A DNA stretch of 64,000 nt from Melioribacteraceae bacterium (GTDB lineage Bacteria > Bacteroidota > Ignavibacteria > Ignavibacteriales > Melioribacteraceae), in the NCBI GenBank assembly GCA_021740785.1, contig JAIOZI010000019.1, forward strand, positions 1 through 64,000, given 5' to 3'. The notes below the pieces were generated by a model. That model saw only the letters and a list, made by a program, of their open reading frames with translations. It was not told the origin of the DNA and did no database searches. The translations under genes and the position numbers were made by a program. The number at the start of each line of letters is the position of its first letter. Within the stretch, counting starts at the first letter, position 1. Shown piece by piece: positions 54,860 through 63,162 of the stretch.

Positions 54860-55846
54860 TTGAGAAACTTAATAAAAATAATTTTGTTTTTTTCTGCTGC
54901 TGTAGTTTTTGCTCAACCCCAGTTTACAAAAATTAATAGTATGCCGGGTGCATTCAGCAGGATGGGATTCGGCGCGCGTGGAATCGGGATGGGAAATGCT
55001 ATGTCTGCTGTTATTGACGGTAATTTGGTTTCATATTATAATCCGGCAATAAGTGTTTATCAGGAGAATAATTCATTTCATACTTCTTTTGGAGTTTTAT
55101 CACTGGATCGGTCTTTGAATTTTTTGAATTATACAAGAAAATTTGAATTCAGAAAAAGATCATCAGATAATTATGTGCCGACTGCCGGTTTAAGTTTTGG
55201 AATAATTAATTCAGGCGTGAGTAATATAGATGAACGCAACCGAGACGGAATGAAAACCGGTGAACTTTCCACTTCGGAAAATCAATTTTTCTTAGGACTT
55301 GCAAACAGGTTCTCGGAAAAAATATCAATCGGTCTGGCACTAAAAATTTACTATTACAAGTTGTATGAAAGTCTTTCAGCCACAGGGTTAGGCGCTGATC
55401 TTGGTATGATTTATACACCGACAAATAACCTCACTTTCTCATTTGTAATCACCGACGTAAATTCGAAATATGAATGGGATACAGGGGATTTGTTTGGTCA
55501 GGATGGAAAGTTAACGGGAGATAAATTCCCGCTGGCTAAAAAAATTGGTGTATCTTATCGATTGGAAAATCCGGACATAATTGCATCAGTTGAGTTTGAA
55601 AACAGTAATGCAGAAACAAATTATTTGAGGTTTGGCGCTGAGTATAATATTTTTGATAATCTATTTGTAAGAAGTGGTCTTGATAAATGGAATTTATCTA
55701 ACCCGGATGATCCGGCAAGACCTGCTTTAGGATTTTCGTATTTTTATGATTTAGACGGCTGGTTGGTTGGAGTAGATTATGCGTTTGTTATCGAACCTTA
55801 TTCATCGAGTGATATTCATATAATTGGTATAAACCTGAGGTTCTAA
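54860..55846 (+). CDS. PorV/PorQ-family outer-membrane protein
   Basis: This FadL-type barrel is related to the T9SS component PorV. Signal peptide, then the family opening AFSRMGFGARGIGMGNA and the loop LVSYYNPAISVYQ, which stands where PorV has the WNPAG motif. The C-terminus is a barrel strand without a sorting domain (HIIGINLRF). Its 328 residues are a little shorter than the core PorV. Start TTG at 54860 with GAGG nearby. It directly follows a sorting-domain protein and precedes a lipoprotein, so it may serve as its dedicated shuttle. That role is inferred from PorV. Confidence 0.85.
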   Translation: MRNLIKIILFFSAAVVFAQPQFTKINSMPGAFSRMGFGARGIGMGNAMSAVIDGNLVSYYNPAISVYQENNSFHTSFGVLSLDRSLNFLNYTRKFEFRKRSSDNYVPTAGLSFGIINSGVSNIDERNRDGMKTGELSTSENQFFLGLANRFSEKISIGLALKIYYYKLYESLSATGLGADLGMIYTPTNNLTFSFVITDVNSKYEWDTGDLFGQDGKLTGDKFPLAKKIGVSYRLENPDIIASVEFENSNAETNYLRFGAEYNIFDNLFVRSGLDKWNLSNPDDPARPALGFSYFYDLDGWLVGVDYAFVIEPYSSSDIHIIGINLRF

Positions 55847-56499
55847 TGAAAAAGTTATCTTTATTATTTATCATTTTATTATTCGTTTCATGTTCGGAAG
55901 AAAACAACCCCGTAAGAGATATTATTGATAGTCAAATTACCGCTACAGAGAGAATTGATGAAGTGAAAGCGGAAGCCGTAAGCTCATTTGCGAGTGATGC
56001 GAAACTTGCGGGAATATACGGTGTAAATGTTGATGATAATGGTGAGATTGATCTGTCTGTACTGAGCCCGCTTAATACATTTGTCTACATTTTTCGTTCG
56101 GAGTTAAAAGGTGAGATTGAGTTCTATGTCCCCGTATTCGGAGCCGGTCCTGAGAAATTTCCGATTTCATTATCAGAAATGATCGGATTGATTAATGACT
56201 CTGATGTAAAAGATAAAGTTGGGATAATTCTAGATGCTTTGTCTACCGTTTCAATAAGCAGTTCTGCTACGATCTACGATAGTGATTGGGCAATGAATGA
56301 AATTATGAGTGATGCCCGTGCAACAACGTTTTTAGGATCAAATTCTACTGCAAAAGTTGATATGTTTTTGGTCCCAAGTAAATCAATAGAAGAATCAACA
56401 TTTACTGACGGAGCAGATTGGATTGTACATTTATATACAAGTTCTGCCTCAAAAGTATTTTGGATAAATACAGGAACAGGAATTATTACAGAGTTTTAG
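55846..56499 (+). CDS. lipoprotein of unknown function
   Basis: This is a 217-residue lipoprotein with a lipobox (LLFVSC, mature Cys at about 16). The mature part is mixed alpha/beta, with an N-terminal helix (RIDEVKAEAVSSFASDAKL) and later strands (WIVHLYTSSASKVFWINTG). No family is recognised. It overlaps the upstream PorV/PorQ gene by 1 nt and is 1 nt from the next one, so it lies between two barrels and may be an accessory lipoprotein of them. Confidence 0.7.
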   Translation: MKKLSLLFIILLFVSCSEENNPVRDIIDSQITATERIDEVKAEAVSSFASDAKLAGIYGVNVDDNGEIDLSVLSPLNTFVYIFRSELKGEIEFYVPVFGAGPEKFPISLSEMIGLINDSDVKDKVGIILDALSTVSISSSATIYDSDWAMNEIMSDARATTFLGSNSTAKVDMFLVPSKSIEESTFTDGADWIVHLYTSSASKVFWINTGTGIITEF

Positions 56500-56500
56500 A

Positions 56501-57400
56501 ATGAAAATAAAAATATTTGTTTTTACCGTTTTGTTGAGTGGAAGTTTGTTCGCTCAATCTGCAGGCAACACTGGATTATCATTTTTGAAAATCGGATTCG
56601 GTGCGCGTAATATTGCTATGAGCGATCTCGGTGTCGCAAGTGCAAAAGATGTAACGGCGTTAAACTATAACCCGGCAATGCTTGCAAAATATCCATCACC
56701 GCAGCTTATGGTTACACACAGTTCTTGGATTCAAGATGTTAATTCGGAACTGTTGGGAGCAAGTATGGAGATACTTGGTTTGCCAATGGCTCTTGGTGTC
56801 AATACAACTTCGATATCGGGACTTGAAGTTCGGCTGAAACCGGGTGAAGCTCAGTCCACTTTTAATGTTCATTATTTTTTCGGAAGTCTATCAACCGGGT
56901 TTGAAGTTTACGAAAATCTTGCGCTCGGTGCTACTGTTAAATATTTGTACGAAGGAATGTTTTCGGATAATGCTAATGGTTGGGCTTTTGATTTCGGATT
57001 ATATTATTCGGACATAATCGAAAACTTACACGCAGGATTTTCCTACAGGAATCTCGGTGCAATGACAGAATTGAGAAGTGTTGAAACTAAACTGCCTGCC
57101 GATCTCAGATTTGGATTAGCATATGATTACAGGGTTGAGTCGATAAAATCAGATGTGCAAATTACAGGCGGTTTCCAAAAGTATACTGATACCGAAGACA
57201 ATCACAGACATATCGGAACGGAAATATTTTATGATAGAATGTTTGCAGTCCGTGCCGGATATGCAACGGGATATGAAGCGAAGGGATTAAGTGCGGGTGT
57301 GGGATTTTTATGGAACAGTATCAATATTGATTATGCTTACACTCCGTTCGATTATGGATTGGGGAATGCTCACACAATTTCGGTAATGTATTCTTTTTGA
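56501..57400 (+). CDS. second PorV/PorQ-family outer-membrane protein
   Basis: This is another FadL-type T9SS-related barrel. The signal peptide ends in LFAQSA, and the family motif is LKIGFGARNIAMSDLG, then TALNYNPAMLA, then VTHSSWIQDVNSE, very close to the core PorV layout. The C-terminus is a barrel strand (AHTISVMYSF). It is 299 residues. It differs in sequence from the copies at 10164 and 54860, so these are old duplicates. It closes the operon. It probably handles cargo at the outer membrane; the cargo is unknown. Confidence 0.88.
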   Translation: MKIKIFVFTVLLSGSLFAQSAGNTGLSFLKIGFGARNIAMSDLGVASAKDVTALNYNPAMLAKYPSPQLMVTHSSWIQDVNSELLGASMEILGLPMALGVNTTSISGLEVRLKPGEAQSTFNVHYFFGSLSTGFEVYENLALGATVKYLYEGMFSDNANGWAFDFGLYYSDIIENLHAGFSYRNLGAMTELRSVETKLPADLRFGLAYDYRVESIKSDVQITGGFQKYTDTEDNHRHIGTEIFYDRMFAVRAGYATGYEAKGLSAGVGFLWNSINIDYAYTPFDYGLGNAHTISVMYSF

Positions 57401-57509
57401 TTTTTCGTTGCGTGTTGATTTTATACAAATCATAAAATTCAGTTTCATTATTGATTCAAATATTTTCCGTATTTTAAATCTTTTGATAAAATTGAGCAGG
57501 TAATTCTTA

Positions 57510-58469
57510 ATGGAAGTTATCAGGTATACAGATGATTGGAAAGAGAAATGGGATGAGTTTGTTTTGGAATCCAATAACGGCACAATGTTCCATATGCAGA
57601 AGTTTTTTGAATATCATCAACCGGGTAAATTCAGCTGGGATCACTTAATAGTTTTAAATGACGATCAAATAAAAGCAGTTCTTCCCGGAACCTTAAAAGA
57701 TGGTATGTTTGAATCCCCGGTTGGTGCAAGCTACGGATCATTGGTTACGAAAGATATCTACTTTAGTGAGACGATGGAAATCGTTTCTTCAATTCTTGAT
57801 TACGGTAAAAAAAATAACTTCAAAGAGTTTCTTCTAACACCCGCACCAATTATTTATGAAGAGTATCAAAATCAAAATCTGGATTTTGCCATGCTCTGGC
57901 AAGGATTTAACTTTAGTCTCCATTATATTTCCAGCGCAATTAAACTTGATAAGGATCGTGATATTCTTTCCAGGTTTTCATCAACTGTTAGAAGAAATGT
58001 GCGAAAAACATTTCGTGATTTTAATCTAAGAGTTGAAGTGAATGATAAATATGATGAATTCTATCCAATACTCTTGGATAATAAATCAAAGCATGATGTG
58101 AAACCTACTCATAGTTACGATGATTTACTGAAGTTGAAAGAACTTATGCCCGATAGATTGAAACTGTTCATGGTGTATTACAAAGATAAACCTATCGCAG
58201 GATCACTGATGTTTTATCCAAATATAAATGTAGCATTATGTTTTTATAACATGCTTCTCTATGATTATGCTGAATACAAACCGATTCAACGTGTCATGTA
58301 TGAAGTCGTGAAAGATGCAACTGAAAACAACTATAAGTATGTTGATATTGGAGTATCGCAGGATACTAAAGCCGATAATCCTATGACACCGAGCATGAGT
58401 TTAATCGAGTTCAAAGAAAAATTCGATGCTAAAACCGTAATGCGAAATACATTTCATATAACGCTTTAA
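57510..58469 (+). CDS. FemAB/GNAT-like acyltransferase
   Basis: This is a 319-residue cytoplasmic protein made of two GNAT-like halves, as in FemABX aminoacyltransferases and related lipid or peptidoglycan modifiers. Landmarks are GTMFHMQKFFEYH at the N-terminus, RRNVRKTFRD in the middle, and the second GNAT core with KDKPIAGSLMFYP, NMLLYDYAEYKP and YKYVDIGVSQD. The substrate cannot be read; its neighbours are a GT4 and a GT9, so a surface glycan or lipid A-linked step is plausible. It starts 109 bp after the PorV-like gene and may open a new unit. Confidence 0.8.
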   Translation: MEVIRYTDDWKEKWDEFVLESNNGTMFHMQKFFEYHQPGKFSWDHLIVLNDDQIKAVLPGTLKDGMFESPVGASYGSLVTKDIYFSETMEIVSSILDYGKKNNFKEFLLTPAPIIYEEYQNQNLDFAMLWQGFNFSLHYISSAIKLDKDRDILSRFSSTVRRNVRKTFRDFNLRVEVNDKYDEFYPILLDNKSKHDVKPTHSYDDLLKLKELMPDRLKLFMVYYKDKPIAGSLMFYPNINVALCFYNMLLYDYAEYKPIQRVMYEVVKDATENNYKYVDIGVSQDTKADNPMTPSMSLIEFKEKFDAKTVMRNTFHITL

Positions 58470-58473
58470 TAAA

Positions 58474-59580
58474 ATGAAATTTTGTTTAGCATACCTTGGC
58501 AATCCTTTCCATGATTCCAGGATAATTAATTTATCAAATTCACTGAAAGCTGACGGGCACCAGGTAAAAGCAATTGGTTTTGATTTTCAACATAATGCAA
58601 AGCGAACTGAAAGCAACGGAATTATTTCCATCCCAATTGATAAATCAAATCCCGTATTTTTTTTCATCAAATATTTCTTATTTCTAGTTCGAGAATTAAT
58701 AAAAATAAGAGCGGATGTTTATATTGCCGAAGAGGTTTATTCACTTCCGGCAGTAGTTGTCATTGGTAAAATCAGAAAAGCAAAAATTTATTACAACAGC
58801 AGGGAATTGTATGCATATTTGGGCGGACTAAGAAATAAAAAGTATTCACAAAAAATTATTGCTGCTTTAGAAAAATATTTAATCTACAAAGTTGATCTCG
58901 TACTGACAACCGGATCAATGGATTCGGAATTTTTAGAAAAGTTTTATAAAATTAAAAACACACTGGTTATTAGAAATATCCCGATTGCAAAATCTCCATC
59001 GTCGATAATAAACTTCAGGAAGAAATTTAATTTACCGGCAGATTCAATTCTTTTAATTTACCAGGGAATGATAATGGAGGGAAGGGGAATAGAACTGGTT
59101 TTAAAAACCATTGCTGATATCCCGGAAATCATTTTTATTATAATCGGTGATGGTTCGCATCGTAAACGAATTGAAGCTATTATCAAAGAGAACAGGCTGG
59201 AAAGGCGGGTTGTTTTTACGGGCATGATTAATCAAGATGAATTGATTAACTATACCGCCGGGGGAGATATCGGGCTTACGCTTATCGAAAATATCAGCAT
59301 CAGTTATTATCATGCTCTACCCAACAAATTATTTGAATATATTAATGCCGGTCTTCCGATTATTTCATCCAATCTACCGCAGATGAAGGATATTGTTGAG
59401 AGATATAATGTAGGAAAAGTTGTAGAATATGATCAAAAAGAATTGAGAAAAATATTGAAAGATCTAATTAATAATAGAGTGTTACTGGCAGAATATTCAA
59501 CAAACTGCAAAATAGCTGCTAAGGAATTGAATTGGAATGTTGAATATTCAAAAGCGGCAGAAAGATTAATAAATCCTTGA
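58474..59580 (+). CDS. family 4 glycosyltransferase
   Basis: This is a retaining GT-B enzyme. The N-terminal half has YLGNPFHDSRI and a His-containing loop. The C-terminal half has the nucleotide-sugar site: LLIYQGMIMEGRGIEL, IIGDGSHRKRIEAII, VVFTGMINQDEL and LPNKLFEYINAGLPIISSNLPQ, with the conserved Glu pair. Its 368 residues are standard. It lies 4 nt after the FemAB-like gene and 1 nt before a GT9 gene. It probably acts in lipopolysaccharide or surface-glycan assembly. Confidence 0.9.
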   Translation: MKFCLAYLGNPFHDSRIINLSNSLKADGHQVKAIGFDFQHNAKRTESNGIISIPIDKSNPVFFFIKYFLFLVRELIKIRADVYIAEEVYSLPAVVVIGKIRKAKIYYNSRELYAYLGGLRNKKYSQKIIAALEKYLIYKVDLVLTTGSMDSEFLEKFYKIKNTLVIRNIPIAKSPSSIINFRKKFNLPADSILLIYQGMIMEGRGIELVLKTIADIPEIIFIIIGDGSHRKRIEAIIKENRLERRVVFTGMINQDELINYTAGGDIGLTLIENISISYYHALPNKLFEYINAGLPIISSNLPQMKDIVERYNVGKVVEYDQKELRKILKDLINNRVLLAEYSTNCKIAAKELNWNVEYSKAAERLINP

Positions 59581-59581
59581 T

Positions 59582-60598
59582 ATGGATGTGAGCCAAAAAA
59601 GAATATTAATAGTCAGACCCGATCGCCTCGGGGATGTTGTACTTTCAACTCCGTTACCACGGGAAATTAAAAAAAAATATCCCGGTAGTTTTGTTGCGGT
59701 ATATGTTCGAGATTATGCAAAAGATATTTATGTAAATAATCCGAATGTAGATGAAATTATAATTCATCAAAAGAGTAAAAACTTAACTGAACATATAAAA
59801 TCGATAAATGAGATAAGGAGCTTTAGGTTTACTCACTCTCTCACTTTGCTTCCAAAAGAGGATATAAATTACAAATTGTTTTTTGCCGGGATTCCGATTA
59901 GAATTGGAGTCGGGCATAAGTTTTTCCAATTCATCACAAATACAAAAAGTGTTTACCGCAGAAAACTGAAACCATTACGACACGAATCGGATTATTGTTT
60001 GGATACTATTCGTAAACTGGGTATTGAAGTCTCGGACATGAATCCTGAGATTTATCTTACACCGAAAGAAATTATTGAAGCGAATGAATTTAAAAAAAAT
60101 ATTCTGTGCGATAAAAAATATCTAATTGGAATTCATGCAGGAAGCGGAAAATCTTCTCCTAACTGGTCTGTAGAAAGATATAAAAGTTTTGCGGAAGAGC
60201 TTTCAAAAAACCAGGGGTTGGAAGTTGTTTTTACCGATAATGAAATACCGGATATTTTAAAAAATACTCGATTCAAATTTGTAAGTAGGAACAAAAGATT
60301 AAGAGATGACGTGGTTATGTTCTCGGCATTGGATTTTTTGATATCTGCAAGTACCGGTCCTATGCATGTTGCGTCGGCGCTTGGAGTAAAAACAATTTCA
60401 TTATTCTGTCCGCTGCCTGCTAATTCAGTAAAATTATGGGGACCACTACCTGAAACCGCTCATTTTGTGCTGCCTGAACATGATTATTGCCAAAATTTGT
60501 GTCCTGTTAATCCCGATGATTGCCGGCTTGAAGGTGAAAGAGGAATAACGATAGAAAAAGTATTGAATAAAATTAATGAACTAATTTCGGAAAAGTAA
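59582..60598 (+). CDS. family 9 glycosyltransferase (heptosyltransferase-like)
   Basis: This is a GT-B glycosyltransferase related to LPS heptosyltransferases WaaC/WaaF. It has IVRPDRLGDVVLSTPLPREI at the N-terminus, IGIHAGSGKSSPNW near residue 180, and ISASTGPMHVASALGVKTISLF near 260, which carry the donor-binding residues. A cysteine-rich loop (DYCQNLCPVNPDDC) lies near the end. Its 338 residues are standard. It is the last gene of the short glycan unit and is followed by the SRP RNA gene. Confidence 0.9.
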   Translation: MDVSQKRILIVRPDRLGDVVLSTPLPREIKKKYPGSFVAVYVRDYAKDIYVNNPNVDEIIIHQKSKNLTEHIKSINEIRSFRFTHSLTLLPKEDINYKLFFAGIPIRIGVGHKFFQFITNTKSVYRRKLKPLRHESDYCLDTIRKLGIEVSDMNPEIYLTPKEIIEANEFKKNILCDKKYLIGIHAGSGKSSPNWSVERYKSFAEELSKNQGLEVVFTDNEIPDILKNTRFKFVSRNKRLRDDVVMFSALDFLISASTGPMHVASALGVKTISLFCPLPANSVKLWGPLPETAHFVLPEHDYCQNLCPVNPDDCRLEGERGITIEKVLNKINELISEK

Positions 60599-60600
60599 TT

Positions 60601-60631
60601 TTCGAAAAGAGAAAAATAATCTTTATATTTG
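60601..60631 (+). promoter_or_regulatory. promoter of the SRP RNA gene
   Basis: TTCG at 60601-60604 and TATATTTG at 60624-60631 are 19 nt apart. The second box is a full match to the TAnnTTTG -7 element of Bacteroidota, and the first is close to its TTTG -33 element. The RNA start would fall near 60638-60645, in agreement with the RNA fold. Confidence 0.55.
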
Positions 60632-60644
60632 AGTCCTAAATTTT

Positions 60645-60741
60645 AGCCAGGCTCCGGTTAACAAGTTAATACCCAACTCCGTCAGGTCCGGAAGGAAGCA
60701 GCGGCAAGTATTTAATTTGTGTAATCGGTAAGTCTGGCTTT
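60645..60741 (+). ncRNA. ffs: signal recognition particle RNA (small, bacterial 4.5S type)
   Basis: The conserved domain IV core GTCAGGTCCGGAAGGAAGCA lies in the middle, with the GGAA tetraloop and the asymmetric internal loop that binds Ffh. The ends pair as AGCCAG (60645-60650) with CTGGCT (60734-60739), giving one long hairpin of about 97 nt. A T-run after the stem acts as terminator. It overlaps the minus-strand sixA stop at its extreme 3' end. It guides membrane-protein targeting with Ffh and FtsY. Confidence 0.93.
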
Positions 60742-61191
60742 TTAATGCGGCGGAAGAAAAAATTCCAAATAAGGTCCTGCTGCTGTTAACTTTACACATC
60801 CAACACTACCCGGTGAAAAAGCAATAGAACTGCCGCTGCATGATAGCAGCATGCTGCAATAAGTTGAAACTTGCGGTTGATGCATAACCAACACAAAGTT
60901 TTCGCCGTCGAGAGATTTTAATGAGATAATTAATTCCTCTAAGCTGGAACCGTTTAGAAGAGATTTATCAAAAAGCATTTCATTTTTCACATCAAACTTT
61001 TCATGAATAATTTCTGCTGTCTGTTTCGCCCTTACTAATGGTGAAGTTATTACGTAGTCAATATCGGAATTTAATTTCCGCCACGTATTAATGGTTGATA
61101 AAAGTTTTATCTTTCCTCTTTGCGTTATTTCCCTTGAGTCATCAGGGTGTGTATTTTCGGCTTCGGCATGTCTAACGAAAAATATTTTCAT
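60742..61191 (-). CDS. sixA: phosphohistidine phosphatase SixA-like protein
   Basis: This is a small histidine phosphatase. The catalytic RHG-type motif is VRHAEAE at the N-terminus, with the second arm TSPLVRAKQTAEII (Arg) and the late catalytic His in VLVMHQPQVS. It is 149 residues when started at the ATG complementary to 61189-61191, where the core begins; the frame is open further upstream. SixA removes phosphate from phosphohistidine in E. coli; the target here is unknown. The gene is convergent with the SRP RNA and divergent from the antiporter. Confidence 0.88.
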   Translation of the reverse strand: MKIFFVRHAEAENTHPDDSREITQRGKIKLLSTINTWRKLNSDIDYVITSPLVRAKQTAEIIHEKFDVKNEMLFDKSLLNGSSLEELIISLKSLDGENFVLVMHQPQVSTYCSMLLSCSGSSIAFSPGSVGCVKLTAAGPYLEFFLPPH

Positions 61192-61282
61192 AGTAAGCGT
61201 AAAATTTGTTTTATATTTTTCTTTCAATTTAGTGCAAACAATTATATTTTCAAATCAATTTTATCGGAAACAGTATATTCAA

Positions 61283-63157
61283 TTGCGCAGACTAAAAATC
61301 ATCATATTATTCTTTCTTGTTTTTTGTGGTATTTTATCGGCTCAACAGGTTGATACACCTAATTTAATTCTTTCCGATGTAAATTTTGTAATTGAGATTA
61401 ATAATTTACCGGACTCAATTCCCACCATCTCCGCTCAAATATTTAATGAAGATATAAAAACCAATCTCGACTTAATTATTAGTGATGGTAAGGTAGATAC
61501 TTCAATCTCGATACCGGAATCCGGATCATACACATTGACAATTTCAGCAATCGATTATAGTGAATCATTGAGAGTGATACCGGGCTGGTTTAGTATTCTT
61601 CCACCGTTGCTGGCGATTTTATTGGCGCTGATTACAAGGCAGGTTTTAGTTTCACTCGCAGCAGGTATTTATATCGGAGCCATTTTTATATTCAATTATA
61701 ATCCGTTTGCCGCGCTGCTTCGTCTTGCCGATCATTTTATTTTGAATGCATTGGCAGATATTGATCACATGTACGTAATAGTTTTTACTCTTTTGATCGG
61801 CGGGGTTGTCGGGATCATTTCCTCAAACGGTGGAACAGCCGGTATAGCAAATGTTATTACTAAAAAAGCAAAAACTGCACGGAGCGGAATGCTGAGCAGT
61901 TGGTTTATGGGAATAATTGTTTTCTTTGATGATTACGCCAACTCATTAATTATCGGAAATATGATGCGCCCGATAACAGATAAACTGAAAATTTCTCGTG
62001 AAAAGCTTTCATATATTGTAGATTCAACTGCCGCTCCTATTGCAAGTATTGTAATCATTAGTACTTGGATCGGTTATGAACTCGGTCTTATTGATGCCGG
62101 GTTAAAATCTATTGGTTCCACTGCAAATGCATACGATGTTTTTATTCAAACTATTCCTTACAGATTTTACCCAATTGCAGCTATATTTTTTGTGTTCCTC
62201 ACTTCTTATTCGGGGCGCGATTTCGGTCCAATGTATAAAGCTGAAAAACGAGCAAGAACTGAAGGTAAATTGTATGAAACGGAAATTGATGAATCAAAAT
62301 CTTTATCCGAAGACCGTGATGTTTACACAGGCAGCAAAGCCAGGTGGTATAACGGTGCGGTTCCGATTTTAATAATTTTGTTAGGTACAATCTTCGGTTT
62401 AGTATATACGGGTATAAATGCTTTGCAGGAAGATGGAATTACTGAATACGGCTTGCGAGAGATAATCAGTAACTCAGATTCATATTCGTCACTTCTTTGG
62501 TCAAGTTTTATTGCAAGTTTGACTGCGATTATAATGACCGTGTTACAAAAAATAATGAATTTACACGAATCAATTGAATCGTGGATGCGTGGAATTCAAT
62601 CAATGATGATTGCATGTATAATTCTCGTATTTGCATGGGCAATAAGTTCTGTAACAAATGAATTAAAAACTGCCGACTATTTGATTTCAGTATTAAGTGA
62701 TAGTATCAATCCAAGGTTTTTCCCTGTATTAGTGTTCATTATTTGTGCTCTAACAAGTTTTTCTACCGGTACGAGCTGGGGAACCATGGCTATTGTTATG
62801 CCGATTGTTATTCCGTTAAGTCATAAACTTGCTGTTGTTAATGGTTATTCGCCTGCTGATTCAATGTTGATTATAAACGGTGTGGTAAGTTCGGTGCTTG
62901 CAGGCTCAGTATTCGGAGATCATTGTTCGCCGATTGCCGATACTACTATTCTAAGTTCAATGGCATCAAAATGTAATCATATTGATCATGTTAAAACCCA
63001 GTTACCTTACGCAATATTAGTTGGCGCAGTATGCATGATACTTGGGGATATTCCTACCGCCTTTGGGTTGAACCCGTTTATATCTTTGGCGCTTATTTTC
63101 GGTGTGTTAATTACAGCAATTTATTTCTTTGGTAAGAAGGTACCTGAGGCGGTTTGA
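61283..63157 (+). CDS. Na+/H+ antiporter NhaC-family protein with extra N-terminal domain
   Basis: This is a multi-pass cation/proton antiporter. A signal peptide (IIILFFLVFCGILSAQ) and a beta-rich extracytoplasmic domain of about 85 residues, resembling an Ig-like fold, come before the membrane part, which starts near residue 105. About 11 to 13 helices follow, with NhaC-type motifs ISSNGGTAGIANVI, FFDDYANSLIIGNMMRP, DSTAAPIASIVIISTW, SFSTGTSWGTMAIVMP and GSVFGDHCSPIADTT. TTG at 61283 is chosen because it directly opens the signal peptide; longer in-frame starts run through the sixA promoter region. Typical NhaC proteins lack the extracytoplasmic domain. Confidence 0.88.
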   Translation: MRRLKIIILFFLVFCGILSAQQVDTPNLILSDVNFVIEINNLPDSIPTISAQIFNEDIKTNLDLIISDGKVDTSISIPESGSYTLTISAIDYSESLRVIPGWFSILPPLLAILLALITRQVLVSLAAGIYIGAIFIFNYNPFAALLRLADHFILNALADIDHMYVIVFTLLIGGVVGIISSNGGTAGIANVITKKAKTARSGMLSSWFMGIIVFFDDYANSLIIGNMMRPITDKLKISREKLSYIVDSTAAPIASIVIISTWIGYELGLIDAGLKSIGSTANAYDVFIQTIPYRFYPIAAIFFVFLTSYSGRDFGPMYKAEKRARTEGKLYETEIDESKSLSEDRDVYTGSKARWYNGAVPILIILLGTIFGLVYTGINALQEDGITEYGLREIISNSDSYSSLLWSSFIASLTAIIMTVLQKIMNLHESIESWMRGIQSMMIACIILVFAWAISSVTNELKTADYLISVLSDSINPRFFPVLVFIICALTSFSTGTSWGTMAIVMPIVIPLSHKLAVVNGYSPADSMLIINGVVSSVLAGSVFGDHCSPIADTTILSSMASKCNHIDHVKTQLPYAILVGAVCMILGDIPTAFGLNPFISLALIFGVLITAIYFFGKKVPEAV

Positions 63158-63162
63158 TTTTT

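Noticed and set aside
61091-61282. N-terminal extension of the NhaC reading frame
   Set aside because: It lies within the sixA coding region and has no signal or domain sense. The signal peptide starts at TTG 61283.
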